Shown in pieces: positions 1 through 8,309 of a stretch of 64,000 nt of DNA. Source of the stretch: Sphingobacterium thalpophilum (GTDB lineage Bacteria; Bacteroidota; Bacteroidia; Sphingobacteriales; Sphingobacteriaceae); the NCBI RefSeq assembly GCF_901482695.1, contig NZ_LR590484.1, positions 806,001 to 870,000 of the forward strand. Direction: 5' to 3'. The position numbers and the translations under genes are program-made. Numbering within the stretch: position 1 is the stretch's first letter; each line of letters opens with the position of its first letter. A model generated the notes under the pieces. It was not told where the DNA came from, made no database searches, and was given only the letters and a program-made list of their open reading frames with translations.

Positions 1-318
1 AAGCACCGATGCATGGTGCGCTTGATCATGATCGGATAGATCTAGATTGACAAACTCCAACTTTTTATGCCGGATACTGTTAAAAGCCACATGTACAACA
101 ATTCTGTATAACCATGTACTAAATTTTGCCCTACCTTTAAATGAAGACAGCGACTGGTAGCCTTTGATAAAAGCATCTTGTACGACGTCTTGTGCCAAAT
201 GTTCTTCCTTCACGATGGAAAGCGCAACTGAAAATGCCATATCTTTATAGGTATTGATAAAATATCGATAAGATTCCACATCTCCGGATAGTACTTTTCG
301 AATATAGATTTCATCCAT
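1..318 (-). CDS. ECF-type RNA polymerase sigma factor, N-terminal part (cut by window edge)
   Basis: Reading the minus strand from the ATG at 318 gives 106 open codons that run off the left edge, so the C-terminal half (region 4) is outside the window. What is visible is sigma region 2: the core-binding stretch DVVQDAFIKGYQSLSSFKG (residues 44-62) and the promoter-melting helix FSTWLYRIVVHVAFN (66-80). ECF factors of this size direct core polymerase to a small regulon. A small membrane protein gene lies 7 bases upstream in the same direction and probably shares its transcript. The family call is firm; the target genes cannot be told from this fragment. Confidence 0.88.
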   Translation of the reverse strand, partial: MDEIYIRKVLSGDVESYRYFINTYKDMAFSVALSIVKEEHLAQDVVQDAFIKGYQSLSSFKGRAKFSTWLYRIVVHVAFNSIRHKKLEFVNLDLSDHDQAHHASVL

Positions 319-325
319 CAGTGAG

Positions 326-640
326 TTAAATATCTTGTTTTTTATCCAGATTATGGGCAACAATCATCGCCACTCCGGCACAGATGACAACAATGCCAAC
401 AGAGATCGAATGCTGGAGCTTCACCGTATTCAGATTGTTTAGAAGGCCGACAATAAACAGGCCCAGACCAATACCCGCGACCAGAATACCTGGTTTTTGC
501 CAATCCGAAGGTTCCTTCGTCCTTTTTTCGCTTGGAATACCTACCGAAGTACTGCGATAACGCATGATAAAATAGACACATAACGTGATACAAGTAAATA
601 AACCGATGCAGACTACTGCTGCTACTGACCCTTTTTCCAT
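326..640 (-). CDS. Small membrane protein of unknown function
   Basis: 104 residues with three predicted membrane segments (about residues 6-25, 49-68 and 76-94) separated by a charged stretch around 32-48. I do not recognise a catalytic motif. It is 7 bases upstream of the ECF sigma factor gene on the same strand, an arrangement often seen in Bacteroidota where a small membrane protein is co-transcribed with a sigma factor. It could be a membrane-bound partner or regulator of that factor, but nothing in the sequence proves it. The reading frame is open from an ATG and there is no competing gene on the other strand. Confidence 0.7.
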   Translation of the reverse strand: MEKGSVAAVVCIGLFTCITLCVYFIMRYRSTSVGIPSEKRTKEPSDWQKPGILVAGIGLGLFIVGLLNNLNTVKLQHSISVGIVVICAGVAMIVAHNLDKKQDI

Positions 641-698
641 ATTTCTTTTATTTAATTTTTACATTAGTCACAGGCTTTCCCGAAAAGGTTACAACAAA

Positions 699-730
699 TT
701 GAGTTAAATATGCCGATTTGTGTAAATTTG
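699..730 (+). promoter_or_regulatory. Bacteroidota-type promoter for the M20 dipeptidase gene
   Basis: A TTG at 699-701 is followed after 21 bases by TAAATTTG at 723-730, matching the Bacteroidota consensus TTG / TAnnTTTG. Transcription would begin near 736, which is downstream of an in-frame ATG at 718 and so supports the ATG at 748 as the true start of the next gene. Confidence 0.55.
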
Positions 731-747
731 TTTCAAATACAAACAAT

Positions 748-2118
748 ATGCAAAACATTAAAGAATATGTAGAAGCAAACAAGCAACGTTTTTTGGATGA
801 GTTGTTTGATTTATTGCGTTTACCATCGGTAAGTGCTGATCCCAAATTTAAGGGGGATGTGCAAAAGACAGCTGAGTTCGTTGCCCAGAAACTGCGGGAT
901 GCAGGTGCTGACAACGTAGAGGTTTGTGCAACCGCTGGTAATCCAATCGTTTATGGCGAAAAAATTATAGATCCTTCATTACCCACCGTATTAACGTACG
1001 GACATTACGATGTGCAGCCGGCCGATCCATATGAACTCTGGGATACTCCCCCTTTTGAACCCACTATACGCGATGGAAAAATTTATGCCCGCGGCTCTGC
1101 CGATGATAAGGGGCAGTTTTACATGCACGTAAAAGCCTTCGAATATATGATGAAAAACAATGCTTTGGCATGTAACATCAAGTTTATGATCGAAGGTGAG
1201 GAAGAAGTCGGCTCGGCCAATCTGGGCACCTTTGTAAAGGAAAATACTGAAAGACTTAAAGCGGATGTGATCGTCATCTCGGACACTTCCATGATCAGCA
1301 TGGAACAACCCTCTCTGGAAACCGGTCTACGCGGACTCTCTTATGTTGAAGTGGAAGTAACTGGACCAAACAGAGACTTACACTCAGGTGTATACGGTGG
1401 CGCTGTCGCCAACCCTGCAACAGTGCTGGCCAAACTGATCGCTTCTTTGCACGACGAAAATAATCACATCGCGATCCCCGGATTTTACGATGATGTCATT
1501 GAGCTGACTGAAGCAGAACGCAAAGCGTTGAATGAAGCGCCATTCGACATCGAAGCCTATAAATCGGATCTGGGCATTCAAAATATCTGGGGTGAAAAAG
1601 GCTATACCACCCTCGAACGCACCGGCATCCGTCCGACGCTGGAAGTGAACGGTATATGGGGCGGTTATATCGGCGAAGGTGCCAAGACGGTATTGCCTTC
1701 CAAAGCTTATGCAAAAATCTCGATGCGTCTCGTTCCGAACCAAAAATCCGAACGTATTACAGCACTCTTTAAAAAACATTTTGAAGGCATCGCCCCTGAT
1801 TATGTCAAAGTAGAAGTAAAACCGCATCACGGCGGCGAACCGGTCGTGACACCAACAGATAGCATAGCCTATAAAGCAGCCGAAAAAGCACTGCATGAAA
1901 CATTCGGTGTTAAACCAATCCCAACGCGTGGCGGAGGTTCCATCCCGATCGTTGCCTTATTTGAAGAGGTACTGGGGTTGAAGACAGTGCTTCTAGGTTT
2001 CGGCCTAGATAGCGATAACCTGCATTCACCAAATGAGAAATATGGAATTGAAAACTACCTCATGGGGATTTCTACTATTCCTTTATTTCATAAATATTAC
2101 GCAGAACTAAGCAAATAA
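748..2118 (+). CDS. M20 family metallo-dipeptidase
   Basis: 456 residues, the usual length for cytosolic M20 (CNDP/DapE-type) dipeptidases, which use two zinc ions to hydrolyse dipeptides or N-acyl amino acids. Visible metal-site motifs are YGHYDVQPAD (His86, Asp88), RGSADDKGQF (bridging Asp around 119) and EGEEEVGS (catalytic Glu pair 151-152), with a late HSPNE motif supplying the last ligand. The dimerisation-domain histidine appears in DLHSGVYGG. An in-frame ATG 30 bases upstream is rejected because the promoter at 699-730 would start the RNA after it. The exact substrate is not evident. Single gene, followed by a strong hairpin. Confidence 0.92.
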   Translation: MQNIKEYVEANKQRFLDELFDLLRLPSVSADPKFKGDVQKTAEFVAQKLRDAGADNVEVCATAGNPIVYGEKIIDPSLPTVLTYGHYDVQPADPYELWDTPPFEPTIRDGKIYARGSADDKGQFYMHVKAFEYMMKNNALACNIKFMIEGEEEVGSANLGTFVKENTERLKADVIVISDTSMISMEQPSLETGLRGLSYVEVEVTGPNRDLHSGVYGGAVANPATVLAKLIASLHDENNHIAIPGFYDDVIELTEAERKALNEAPFDIEAYKSDLGIQNIWGEKGYTTLERTGIRPTLEVNGIWGGYIGEGAKTVLPSKAYAKISMRLVPNQKSERITALFKKHFEGIAPDYVKVEVKPHHGGEPVVTPTDSIAYKAAEKALHETFGVKPIPTRGGGSIPIVALFEEVLGLKTVLLGFGLDSDNLHSPNEKYGIENYLMGISTIPLFHKYYAELSK

Positions 2119-2132
2119 TTTAGCTTTTCATT

Positions 2133-2175
2133 CGACAAAGGGTTATTTTTAACATTCAAAAATAACCCTTTGTCG
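2133..2175 (+). terminator. Perfect 18-bp inverted repeat between the dipeptidase and lysR
   Basis: Left arm 2133-2150 and right arm 2158-2175 are exact reverse complements with a 7-base loop. Each arm has a run of five T or A on the loop side and CGACAAAGGG on the outside. It lies 14 bases after the dipeptidase stop and ends 4 bases before the lysR ATG. There is no long T tract outside the stem, so a terminator role is only one reading; in RNA it would fold right against the lysR start codon. Confidence 0.6.
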
Positions 2176-2179
2176 TTCT

Positions 2180-3082
2180 ATGGATTTTGATTTTCGCTTA
2201 CTCGTCTTTTATACAGCTGCTCAGCATCTTAATTTTACCAAGACAGCTTCAGCACTTTTCATATCGCAACCCGCTGTCAGTAAAAATATCCAGGAACTGG
2301 AAAAGAAGCTCGGCATACCTCTTTTTGAAAGAAAAGGCAATAATCTCAATCTCACCGAATCGGGGCAGATCCTTTATAAATACGCCCAGCAGATTATCAA
2401 CCTGTACAATCAGGCAGGCCAGGAAATACAGGAGCTACAGCACGGCCGCAAGGGGAATCTAGTCTTGGGCGCCAGTACCACAATCTCGCAATATATATTA
2501 CCGGCCTTGTTAGCCGATTTCCTGACGCAATACCCCAACAATCGTATCCAGTCATTTCAGTCCAATAGCCGCAGCATCGAAGAGCAGCTTATGGATAAAA
2601 CACTCGATCTGGGCATTACTGAAGGATCCACGGACAACAGATCCCTAAAGTATATCCCTTTTATGAAAGATGAGCTCGTGCTGGTCACAAATAGCGGCAA
2701 TCCCCTGTTAAAACAGCTAAAAGATCCGATGCTCGCCGATATCACACGGTTGCCACTGGTACTACGTGAACAAGGATCAGGTACCAGAACAATTATTGAA
2801 AATGCATTAAAGGATAAGCATATAAACTTATCTGAAATCCATATCGAGATGATATTGCCCTCAACAGAGAGCATCAAAGCTTACCTGCTGCGTCGCAATA
2901 GCTTCGCTTTTCTTTCCATACACACGGTGCAGAAGGAGGTATTGAACAATCAATTGTGTATCGTCGACATCCCCGAGTTGACCATAGATCGCTATTTCTA
3001 TTTTACCCACCTCTATGGCGGACTGGCAGGTACGCCCAACCAGTTTCTTCAGTTCTGCCTGCGTCAGAATTTCAAGGTATAA
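2180..3082 (+). CDS. LysR family transcriptional regulator
   Basis: 300 residues, the standard LysR length. The N-terminal winged helix-turn-helix is clear (residues about 3-62: LNFTKTASALFISQPAVSKN, then KKLGIPLFER), followed by the two-lobed co-inducer-binding domain of the periplasmic-binding-protein fold (about 90-295). The effector is not evident. LysR proteins usually control the adjacent gene set; here the next genes on the same strand, starting 80 bases downstream, are the cytochrome c / DsrE / binding-protein unit, so that unit is the likely target. The start at 2180 sits 4 bases behind a perfect hairpin, which may limit its translation. Confidence 0.93.
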   Translation: MDFDFRLLVFYTAAQHLNFTKTASALFISQPAVSKNIQELEKKLGIPLFERKGNNLNLTESGQILYKYAQQIINLYNQAGQEIQELQHGRKGNLVLGASTTISQYILPALLADFLTQYPNNRIQSFQSNSRSIEEQLMDKTLDLGITEGSTDNRSLKYIPFMKDELVLVTNSGNPLLKQLKDPMLADITRLPLVLREQGSGTRTIIENALKDKHINLSEIHIEMILPSTESIKAYLLRRNSFAFLSIHTVQKEVLNNQLCIVDIPELTIDRYFYFTHLYGGLAGTPNQFLQFCLRQNFKV

Positions 3083-3162
3083 CATTTGGTTATATCTCAT
3101 AAGTAAAGTTCGCTTTATCCAATGCCGGCATGCCGGTAGATTTGTACAAACGAACAGATGAA

Positions 3163-4143
3163 ATGGAATACAAAAAACTAACAAATTACTTAAAGGCGTT
3201 GAGCTGGATTATTGTGGCATTGTGTATCACTTGCACCACACTCTGTATATTTCCACTCAAACATGACACCAGTAGCAGGAAGATCGACTCGCCAGCAGTT
3301 TCCAATGACTCGCTGATCACTCATGTATCCCAATTCAAAGAGATAACATTCAAAGACAATCCGGAAGGTGAAATGGCCAAGTATGGCGAAAAGTTAATAA
3401 AAAATACTTATGACTATTTTTATGATGGCCAAGTGAAGATCGGAAACAAACTGGCTTGTGCGAGCTGCCATCTCAATGGCGGAACAAAAGCCTTTGCAGC
3501 ACCTTATGTAGGGCTGACCAACGTATTTCCGACTTATATTGGCCGCGAAAATAAAGTTGAATCGCTGGAGGAACGTATCAATGGCTGTTTTGAACGCAGC
3601 ATGAATGGCCGCGCAATCCCGGAAAACAGCAGGGAAATGCGCGCAATTGTTACCTATATCAAAAACATCAGTGCCAATACACTCAATAAAGGCAGATTGC
3701 CCGGACAGGGATTTGTGCAGCTCGATATTCCAGATCGGGCAGCCGATCTCAAACACGGAAAACTCGTATTTGAAGGAAAATGCATCAGCTGCCATGGAAA
3801 GGACGGACAAGGAGTTCCGCAAGCTGGGGGAAAAGGATATGTATATCCCCCGCTTTGGGGAAAAGACAGCTATAATGACGGCGCAGGAATGGCAAGACTG
3901 CTCACCGCTGCACGTTTTATTAAAGCCAATATGCCTTTGGGAGCCACCTACGACGCTCCCCAGCTCAGCGATGCCGAAGCTTATGATGTAGCCGCCTACA
4001 TCAATTCCTTTGACCGTCCAAAAAAAACGAATAAAGAACTGGATTATCCTGACCTCGGCAAAAAACCAAAGGATAGCCCCTACCCCCCCTATGCCGATAA
4101 CATTAGTTTAGAACAACATAAACATGGACCTTATAATTTTTAA
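3163..4143 (+). CDS. Di-haem cytochrome c, thiosulfate dehydrogenase (TsdA)-like
   Basis: 326 residues from the ATG at 3163; the longer frame from 3130 adds an unlikely charged leader. One N-terminal membrane anchor or uncleaved signal (about 11-32) is followed by two CXXCH haem sites: CASCH (99-103) and CISCH (207-211). The stretch ERINGCFERSMNGR (about 137-150) with Cys142 resembles the TsdA family, in which a cysteine is an axial haem ligand at the active site that couples two thiosulfates to tetrathionate or runs the reverse reaction. The DsrE-like gene overlapping downstream fits sulfur chemistry. A different small-molecule oxidase of the same fold remains possible. Located in the periplasm. 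Confidence 0.8.
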   Translation: MEYKKLTNYLKALSWIIVALCITCTTLCIFPLKHDTSSRKIDSPAVSNDSLITHVSQFKEITFKDNPEGEMAKYGEKLIKNTYDYFYDGQVKIGNKLACASCHLNGGTKAFAAPYVGLTNVFPTYIGRENKVESLEERINGCFERSMNGRAIPENSREMRAIVTYIKNISANTLNKGRLPGQGFVQLDIPDRAADLKHGKLVFEGKCISCHGKDGQGVPQAGGKGYVYPPLWGKDSYNDGAGMARLLTAARFIKANMPLGATYDAPQLSDAEAYDVAAYINSFDRPKKTNKELDYPDLGKKPKDSPYPPYADNISLEQHKHGPYNF

Positions 4144-4147
4144 GAAA

Positions 4148-4618
4148 ATGAAAAAACACTTCACCATCGCCTGTATCCTGCTGGCGATAACAACCTTCAG
4201 GGCAAAAGCCCAAAGTGACAAATTACTGACTGCTAATCAGCAATATACCGGCGCTGTTGCCAAGGAACAAATATACAAAGCAATTTATCAGCTGGACAGC
4301 AATGACCCCAAAACCATTGAGAAAGCTATTCGTAACATCAACAACGTTTTGAAAGATCCTCGTTTGAAAGGTCGGTTACAGATTGAACTGGTTGCCTTTT
4401 CGGGAGGAACAGAAGCCTACCTAAAAAAGAATAGCCAATACGAACAGCCCTTAAAGGAACTGGTCAGAAAAGGCGTAATCGTAGCGCAATGCCTGAACAC
4501 ATTGCAAGAGAAACATATCGCAAAGGAGGAATTATTTGATTTTATTGCATATGTCCCCAGTGGCAATGGCGAACTTATTCTCCGTGCAAATGAGGGTTGG
4601 ATCATTGTTAAACCATAA
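4148..4618 (+). CDS. Secreted DsrE-like protein
   Basis: 156 residues from the ATG at 4148, chosen because it gives a clean signal peptide (MKKHFTIACILLAITTFRAK, cleaved after AQ). It begins 5 bases after the cytochrome gene stop, so the two are co-transcribed. The mature part matches the DsrE/TusD-like alpha-beta fold: LQIELVAFSGG, then a conserved cysteine in VAQCLNTL (Cys115). In cytoplasmic DsrE/TusA proteins such a cysteine carries persulfide sulfur; here the protein is exported and would work in the periplasm next to the cytochrome. The role as sulfur carrier or sulfur-binding protein is inferred from family and neighbours. Confidence 0.75.
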   Translation: MKKHFTIACILLAITTFRAKAQSDKLLTANQQYTGAVAKEQIYKAIYQLDSNDPKTIEKAIRNINNVLKDPRLKGRLQIELVAFSGGTEAYLKKNSQYEQPLKELVRKGVIVAQCLNTLQEKHIAKEELFDFIAYVPSGNGELILRANEGWIIVKP

Positions 4619-4622
4619 TAGC

Positions 4623-5537
4623 ATGAGAAAATTTGTACTATCCAGCCTGCTTCTGGCCCTCTTGCCCAACCTCCAGTTGCGTGCACAGGAACATCGTTTT
4701 GATCCACCATGGAACAATCCTCCCAAATCCGCACTCAACTTTACTGTGCCGGGGATCGATAATGTTCCCGATCTCTATGGTGATATTGAAAATCCACAGC
4801 TCACGATCTTTTTTGCCGGCAACCAATTTATGGTAGTGGATGATCTCCTAACCGCTTTCAAAAAAGAATATCCGAAGTATGAGCGTATATTTGTCGAAAC
4901 CCTGCCTCCGGGAATCCTTGCCAAACAGATCAAAGGCGGCTCAGTTACCATCGGTAATCTACGCATTACCCATAAGCCTGACATCTATACCGCCAGTAAG
5001 AGGGCCATACAGGAAATGGCCGACTATTTCAGCCATACGCAGATATACTGTTACAACAACATCTGCCTGATGGTCCCCCGGGGCAACCCCGCAAATATCC
5101 AAACATTGAACGATCTAGGTAAGCCTAATGTGCGAATCAGCATGCCAAATCCCTTATGGGAAGGTATAGGAGAACAGATCAAAGCATCCTACAAAAAGGC
5201 TGGCGGCGAACAACTCGTAAAGAAAATCATGGAGGACAAAGTTCAGGATGGTCGCACTTATCTGACAAAAATTCACCATCGGGAAAGCCCCATGCGCATC
5301 CTATACAATCAGGCAGACGTAGCACCCGTGTGGACCTCCGAGGTTATCTATCAAAAACTCATTGGTCATCCTGTCGAGGGTATTACCATCCCTGATGCGC
5401 AAAATACAACAGCAACTTATGTCGCGGCAAAACTCAAAAATGCCCCTCATACGCAGGCAGCAGACGACTTCCTTAAATTTATGGCCTCCTCCGTGGCCAA
5501 ACAGATTTACAAAAAATACGGCTTTACAATCGACTAA
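4623..5537 (+). CDS. Periplasmic substrate-binding protein (molybdate-binding-like fold)
   Basis: 304 residues from the ATG at 4623, four bases after the DsrE-like stop. A signal peptide MRKFVLSSLLLALLPNLQLR ends at AQ. The rest looks like a type 2 periplasmic binding protein: a start strand LTIFFAGNQF, a lobe crossover near NICLMVPRGNPA, and ISMPNPLWEGIGEQI. No permease or ATPase follows, so it may not serve an ABC transporter; it may bind an anion and hand it to the cytochrome unit. A terminator follows directly. The ligand is not evident. An upstream frame from 4536 is rejected because it lies inside the DsrE-like gene and lacks a signal peptide. Confidence 0.75.
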   Translation: MRKFVLSSLLLALLPNLQLRAQEHRFDPPWNNPPKSALNFTVPGIDNVPDLYGDIENPQLTIFFAGNQFMVVDDLLTAFKKEYPKYERIFVETLPPGILAKQIKGGSVTIGNLRITHKPDIYTASKRAIQEMADYFSHTQIYCYNNICLMVPRGNPANIQTLNDLGKPNVRISMPNPLWEGIGEQIKASYKKAGGEQLVKKIMEDKVQDGRTYLTKIHHRESPMRILYNQADVAPVWTSEVIYQKLIGHPVEGITIPDAQNTTATYVAAKLKNAPHTQAADDFLKFMASSVAKQIYKKYGFTID

Positions 5538-5574
5538 AAAAGAAAATGGATATTAATATCCATTTTCTTTTTTT
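5536..5574 (+). terminator. Rho-independent terminator after the cytochrome/DsrE/binding-protein unit
   Basis: A fully symmetric hairpin centred between 5554 and 5555 (core GAAAATGGATAT with its complement) with A tract before and T tract after; it begins inside the last codon of the binding-protein gene. Because both sides carry A/T tracts it could act in both directions. Confidence 0.85.
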
Positions 5575-5601
5575 ACTTTAGGTCAAAATTAGTCGAATTG
5601 T

Positions 5602-6393
5602 ATGGTTCTATTGCTTAAAAAACTCCATCGTTACTGGTATTTTATAGCCGTTCTGCTTGTTTTTATCCTATTTTTCCCGTACCTCTATTTTTTAGCGCTG
5701 GAACCAAAAAAAAATTACGCCGCGATAGCACGTATACGCCGCTGGATCTCGATCAGCGGTTCTGCATTAGCAGGAGTATTTTTTAAAGTCACCTACGAAT
5801 CGCAATTTAGCTGGGACAGGTCCATGGTACTCTGCCCGAATCATACATCAGTTCTGGATATCACCGCCTTAACCTACTTGTGCCCGATTCCGTTTTCATT
5901 TATTGGCAAAGCTTCACTGCTCAAAAATCCAGTTACACGCATCTTCTTCAAAACCATCGATATTCCGGTTACCCGAAGAAGCAAAGTCTCCTCATTTAAG
6001 GCCTTTCAGCGCGCTAATGAACTGGTTCAACAGGGCCGTAGCGTGGTCATATTTCCTGAAGGAAAGATTGATGACGGATTTCCACCTCAGCTACATGCGT
6101 TTAAATCTGGTGCTTTTCGCATCGCCATCCAAAATGATGTGCCCATAGTACCGATTATTATCGAAAATGCCTGGGATATTTTCTTCGATGACGGAGCCAA
6201 ACGAGGTTCGCGTCCCGGAATTGTCAACGTTCATGTTTTCAGTCCCATCGAGACCAAAGATTTTGATGACAACAATGCCTCCGAACTCGAGAAAATTGTT
6301 TACGACAAAATGCATTCTTATTGGATTATGAAGAATAAATCGTATTTTCAAAAACCAGAGAACGTCCAAAAAATATGTCAGGAAAGATATTAA
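5602..6393 (+). CDS. 1-acyl-sn-glycerol-3-phosphate acyltransferase (PlsC-type)
   Basis: 263 residues. Lysophospholipid acyltransferase family: the catalytic NHXXXXD motif is NHTSVLD (His81, Asp86) and the substrate-binding motif is FPEGKIDD (Glu153). One or two N-terminal membrane helices (about 12-32 and 52-64) anchor it at the inner membrane, where it adds the second acyl chain to lysophosphatidate on the route to phospholipids. It overlaps the next gene by 19 bases, which points to translational coupling with the ABC ATPase. Family assignment is firm; whether it is the main PlsC or a paralogue for ornithine or other lipids cannot be told. Confidence 0.88.
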   Translation: MVLLLKKLHRYWYFIAVLLVFILFFPYLYFLALEPKKNYAAIARIRRWISISGSALAGVFFKVTYESQFSWDRSMVLCPNHTSVLDITALTYLCPIPFSFIGKASLLKNPVTRIFFKTIDIPVTRRSKVSSFKAFQRANELVQQGRSVVIFPEGKIDDGFPPQLHAFKSGAFRIAIQNDVPIVPIIIENAWDIFFDDGAKRGSRPGIVNVHVFSPIETKDFDDNNASELEKIVYDKMHSYWIMKNKSYFQKPENVQKICQERY

Positions 6394-7133
6394 TCGAAAT
6401 CAAGGATATTGCACGTGAATATCAGATAGGTTCAGAAACCATCCATGCACTTAGCTCCGTGACACTCAATATTCACAAGGGAGAATTTGTTGCATTAATG
6501 GGCCCATCAGGATCAGGGAAATCCACACTTATGAATATATTGGGCTGTCTGGACACGCCTAGCAGAGGAGAGTATATCCTCAACGGTATAAACGTAAGCG
6601 ATATGTCAGACGATGAGCTTGCCGAGGTCAGAAACAAAGAAATAGGCTTTGTTTTTCAAACCTTCAATTTGCTGCCCAAAAGCACAGCATTGGAGAATGT
6701 TGCCTTGCCGCTGATCTATGCCGGATATAACAAAATTAACCGTGAGCAAAAAGCCACGGCGGCCTTAGAGAGCGTAGGTTTGGGACATCGTATGGACCAT
6801 AGACCCAATGAACTGTCGGGTGGCCAGCGGCAGCGCGTGGCCGTTGCGCGTGCACTGATCAACGATCCATCCATTATATTGGCTGACGAGCCTACCGGAA
6901 ACCTTGACACGAAGACATCCATCGAAATTATGGGGCTGCTCGAAGAAATCCACTCCAAAGGAAACACCATTATTCTGGTTACACATGAGGAGGATATCGC
7001 ACTTCATGCTCACCGTATTGTACGCATGCGCGACGGGCTAATAGAGAATGATTACGCCAATCCGGATATCAAATCCGTCTCGCCACGCCTGAATGCCTTA
7101 AAGGAAAAAGGTAGTGACTTTGAGAATATTTAA
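6375..7133 (+). CDS. ABC transporter ATP-binding protein (MacB/LolD type)
   Basis: 252 residues. Walker [10 protein letters not shown] (43-51), Q-loop VFQTFNLLP (about 93-101), signature LSGGQRQR (147-154), Walker [13 protein letters not shown] (168-179) and switch histidine in VTHEED. The sequence is of the MacB/LolD/FtsE class that drives MacB-like permeases acting on lipoproteins or exported peptides. No permease gene follows: it is 121 bases to the next gene, which is unrelated, so the partner must be elsewhere. Overlap with the acyltransferase suggests a lipid- or envelope-related job. The C-terminal tail after about residue 225 is variable. Confidence 0.9.
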   Translation: MSGKILIEIKDIAREYQIGSETIHALSSVTLNIHKGEFVALMGPSGSGKSTLMNILGCLDTPSRGEYILNGINVSDMSDDELAEVRNKEIGFVFQTFNLLPKSTALENVALPLIYAGYNKINREQKATAALESVGLGHRMDHRPNELSGGQRQRVAVARALINDPSIILADEPTGNLDTKTSIEIMGLLEEIHSKGNTIILVTHEEDIALHAHRIVRMRDGLIENDYANPDIKSVSPRLNALKEKGSDFENI

Positions 7134-7195
7134 AATATTATCTATCTAATATCCAATACTTTACATTATTTACAGAAAAATAACAGCTGATTTAC

Positions 7196-7225
7196 TTGCT
7201 TAAGTTAAATTAATTGATAGCTTTG
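7196..7225 (+). promoter_or_regulatory. Bacteroidota-type promoter for the DUF2795 gene
   Basis: TTG at 7196-7198, a 19-base spacer and TAGCTTTG at 7218-7225 give an exact match to the consensus. The ATG of the next gene is 30 bases downstream. Confidence 0.7.
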
Positions 7226-7254
7226 CGAAAATAGAGAACTTAAATTGTTTTTAT

Positions 7255-7476
7255 ATGTATTGGACATTAGAATTAGCTTCGCATCTAGAAGATGCACCAT
7301 GGCCAGCAACAAAAGATGAATTAATCGATTACGCTATTCGTTCGGGTGCACCAGTTGAGGTGATTGAAAACTTACAATCTCTTGAGGATGACGGTGAGCC
7401 ATATGAAAATATTGAAGAAATTTGGCCCGACTATCCAACAAAAGATGATTTCTTCTTCAATGAAGATGAATATTAA
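7255..7476 (+). CDS. DUF2795 domain protein
   Basis: 73 residues, very acidic, starting MYWTLELASHLEDAPWPAT. This is a short, highly conserved Bacteroidota family; the DUF2795 part covers residues about 5-45 (PATKDELIDYAIRSGAP resembles the domain's helix). The C-terminal third is rich in Asp, Glu, Tyr and Phe. The function is unknown. It is transcribed on its own: a consensus promoter lies 30 bases before and a perfect terminator begins at the base after the stop, which suggests strong and independent expression. Confidence 0.85.
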   Translation: MYWTLELASHLEDAPWPATKDELIDYAIRSGAPVEVIENLQSLEDDGEPYENIEEIWPDYPTKDDFFFNEDEY

Positions 7477-7516
7477 GCAATAAAAAACGCCTTTAGTAAA
7501 AGGCGTTTTTTATTGC
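7477..7516 (+). terminator. Strong terminator after the DUF2795 gene
   Basis: Perfect 18-bp inverted repeat, left arm 7477-7494, right arm 7499-7516, loop AGTA, with core ACGCCTTT / AAAGGCGT and a T6 run in the descending arm. Confidence 0.9.
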
Positions 7517-7619
7517 TCAGATGTAAAAATACCCATTCGAAAGAGCCATTGTCGATTAATACAAACACAAATCCTTGTCTGCTGATTAATCCATTGGATG
7601 GCATACAAGTCTTATATGC

Positions 7620-8084
7620 ATGAAATTCAAGATAAAGGCATGGCTTTTAGCCTGTATAACCCTGTTCTGCTGCTCATTATTTGCACAGCAAAGTGCGGAT
7701 AACGATCCCAATGTAGCTGTGCTGAAGAACTTTGTACATCGCCTAAATGACCAAGATGTCGCAAGCGACATCATTTTGAGCCAAGATCTGTTAACCTCCA
7801 AAAATATGGATGCGGACATGCAGGAGTATCTCTTGGCCAGCATAGACGAGATTCGGATCAATATACAGAGTAAAGATAACAGTAAACTGGAATATATCAG
7901 CTTTGCCCGGGCTGGACGTAAGGAAACCAATGATATCGACCTCGAAGGAATAGACCCACGACAAGTTTATTTTGTCCGGTATCTGAAACGCTTTGTTTTC
8001 GCAGCGGTTGTCCAAGATAAAAAAATAGCTTCTTTCACCCTGGTGTCCAAAGGTGACAATAGAGCCCATTTCGTTTTTTATTGA
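7620..8084 (+). CDS. Secreted protein of unknown function
   Basis: 154 residues. The first 23 form a typical signal peptide (KAWLLACITLFCCSLFAQQ), so the product is exported. The mature part is mixed alpha/beta and charged, with no motif I can name; SFARAGRKETNDIDLEG and FVRYLKRFVFAAVV stand out as a possible beta-rich end. It stands alone between two terminator-like hairpins and just ahead of the trp leader. The frame is open from a good ATG and has normal composition, so I take it as real, but I assign no function. Confidence 0.75.
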   Translation: MKFKIKAWLLACITLFCCSLFAQQSADNDPNVAVLKNFVHRLNDQDVASDIILSQDLLTSKNMDADMQEYLLASIDEIRINIQSKDNSKLEYISFARAGRKETNDIDLEGIDPRQVYFVRYLKRFVFAAVVQDKKIASFTLVSKGDNRAHFVFY

Positions 8085-8092
8085 CCGCACTT

Positions 8093-8143
8093 ACACGGAC
8101 CCTCAGCACAAATTTACCGTTCGATAACCTTGTGCCTCCGTGT
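8093..8143 (+). terminator. Bulged hairpin after the secreted-protein gene
   Basis: Outer stem ACACGGA (8093-8099) with TCCGTGT (8137-8143) and inner stem GCACAA (8106-8111) with TTGTGC (8130-8135). It lies 8 bases after the stop codon and is followed by only a short T-rich stretch, so terminator strength is uncertain. Confidence 0.4.
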
Positions 8144-8212
8144 CCTTTAGAATGTTTTAACAACAATTTTAAGTCGAATGCTGATTTTTTAATTTTTTTT
8201 CAATAAAAAGAC

Positions 8213-8243
8213 TTGCATTTTACAATTGTATCAACCATATTTG
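8213..8243 (+). promoter_or_regulatory. Probable trp operon promoter
   Basis: TTG at 8213-8215, a 20-base spacer and CATATTTG at 8236-8243 (one mismatch from TAnnTTTG). Transcription would begin near 8250, just ahead of the leader peptide ATG at 8262. Confidence 0.55.
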
Positions 8244-8261
8244 TAAAAACAAAAAAGAAAA

Positions 8262-8309
8262 ATGATACTGACCGTATTGAATAAAGCTTGGTGGTGGCAC
8301 GACGAATAA
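8262..8309 (+). CDS. trpL: trp operon leader peptide (15 residues, three consecutive Trp)
   Basis: A short frame from ATG 8262 to TAA 8307 encodes MILTVLNKAWWWHDE. The three adjacent TGG codons at 8289-8297 are the sensing codons: ribosomes stall there when charged tRNA-Trp is scarce. The stop codon falls in the loop of a possible pause hairpin (8298-8303 with 8311-8316). It lies 92 bases ahead of trpD with a terminator between them. The Trp run, stop position and following terminator together make chance unlikely. The peptide itself need have no function. Confidence 0.9.
   Translation: MILTVLNKAWWWHDE

Noticed and set aside
648..914. Minus-strand ORF of 88 codons over the start of the dipeptidase gene
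   Set aside because: It lies antisense to a well-supported gene and its promoter, and its sequence is Ser/Asn-rich with no family features.
1384..1896. Minus-strand ORF of 170 codons inside the dipeptidase gene
   Set aside because: Shadow frame: the plus-strand protein carries all metal-site motifs; the antisense product is rich in Phe, Cys and His without pattern.
3125..3136. 12-bp palindrome CCGGCATGCCGG ahead of the cytochrome gene
   Set aside because: Considered as a LysR operator, but LysR sites are longer T-N11-A types and this one overlaps an unused ATG.
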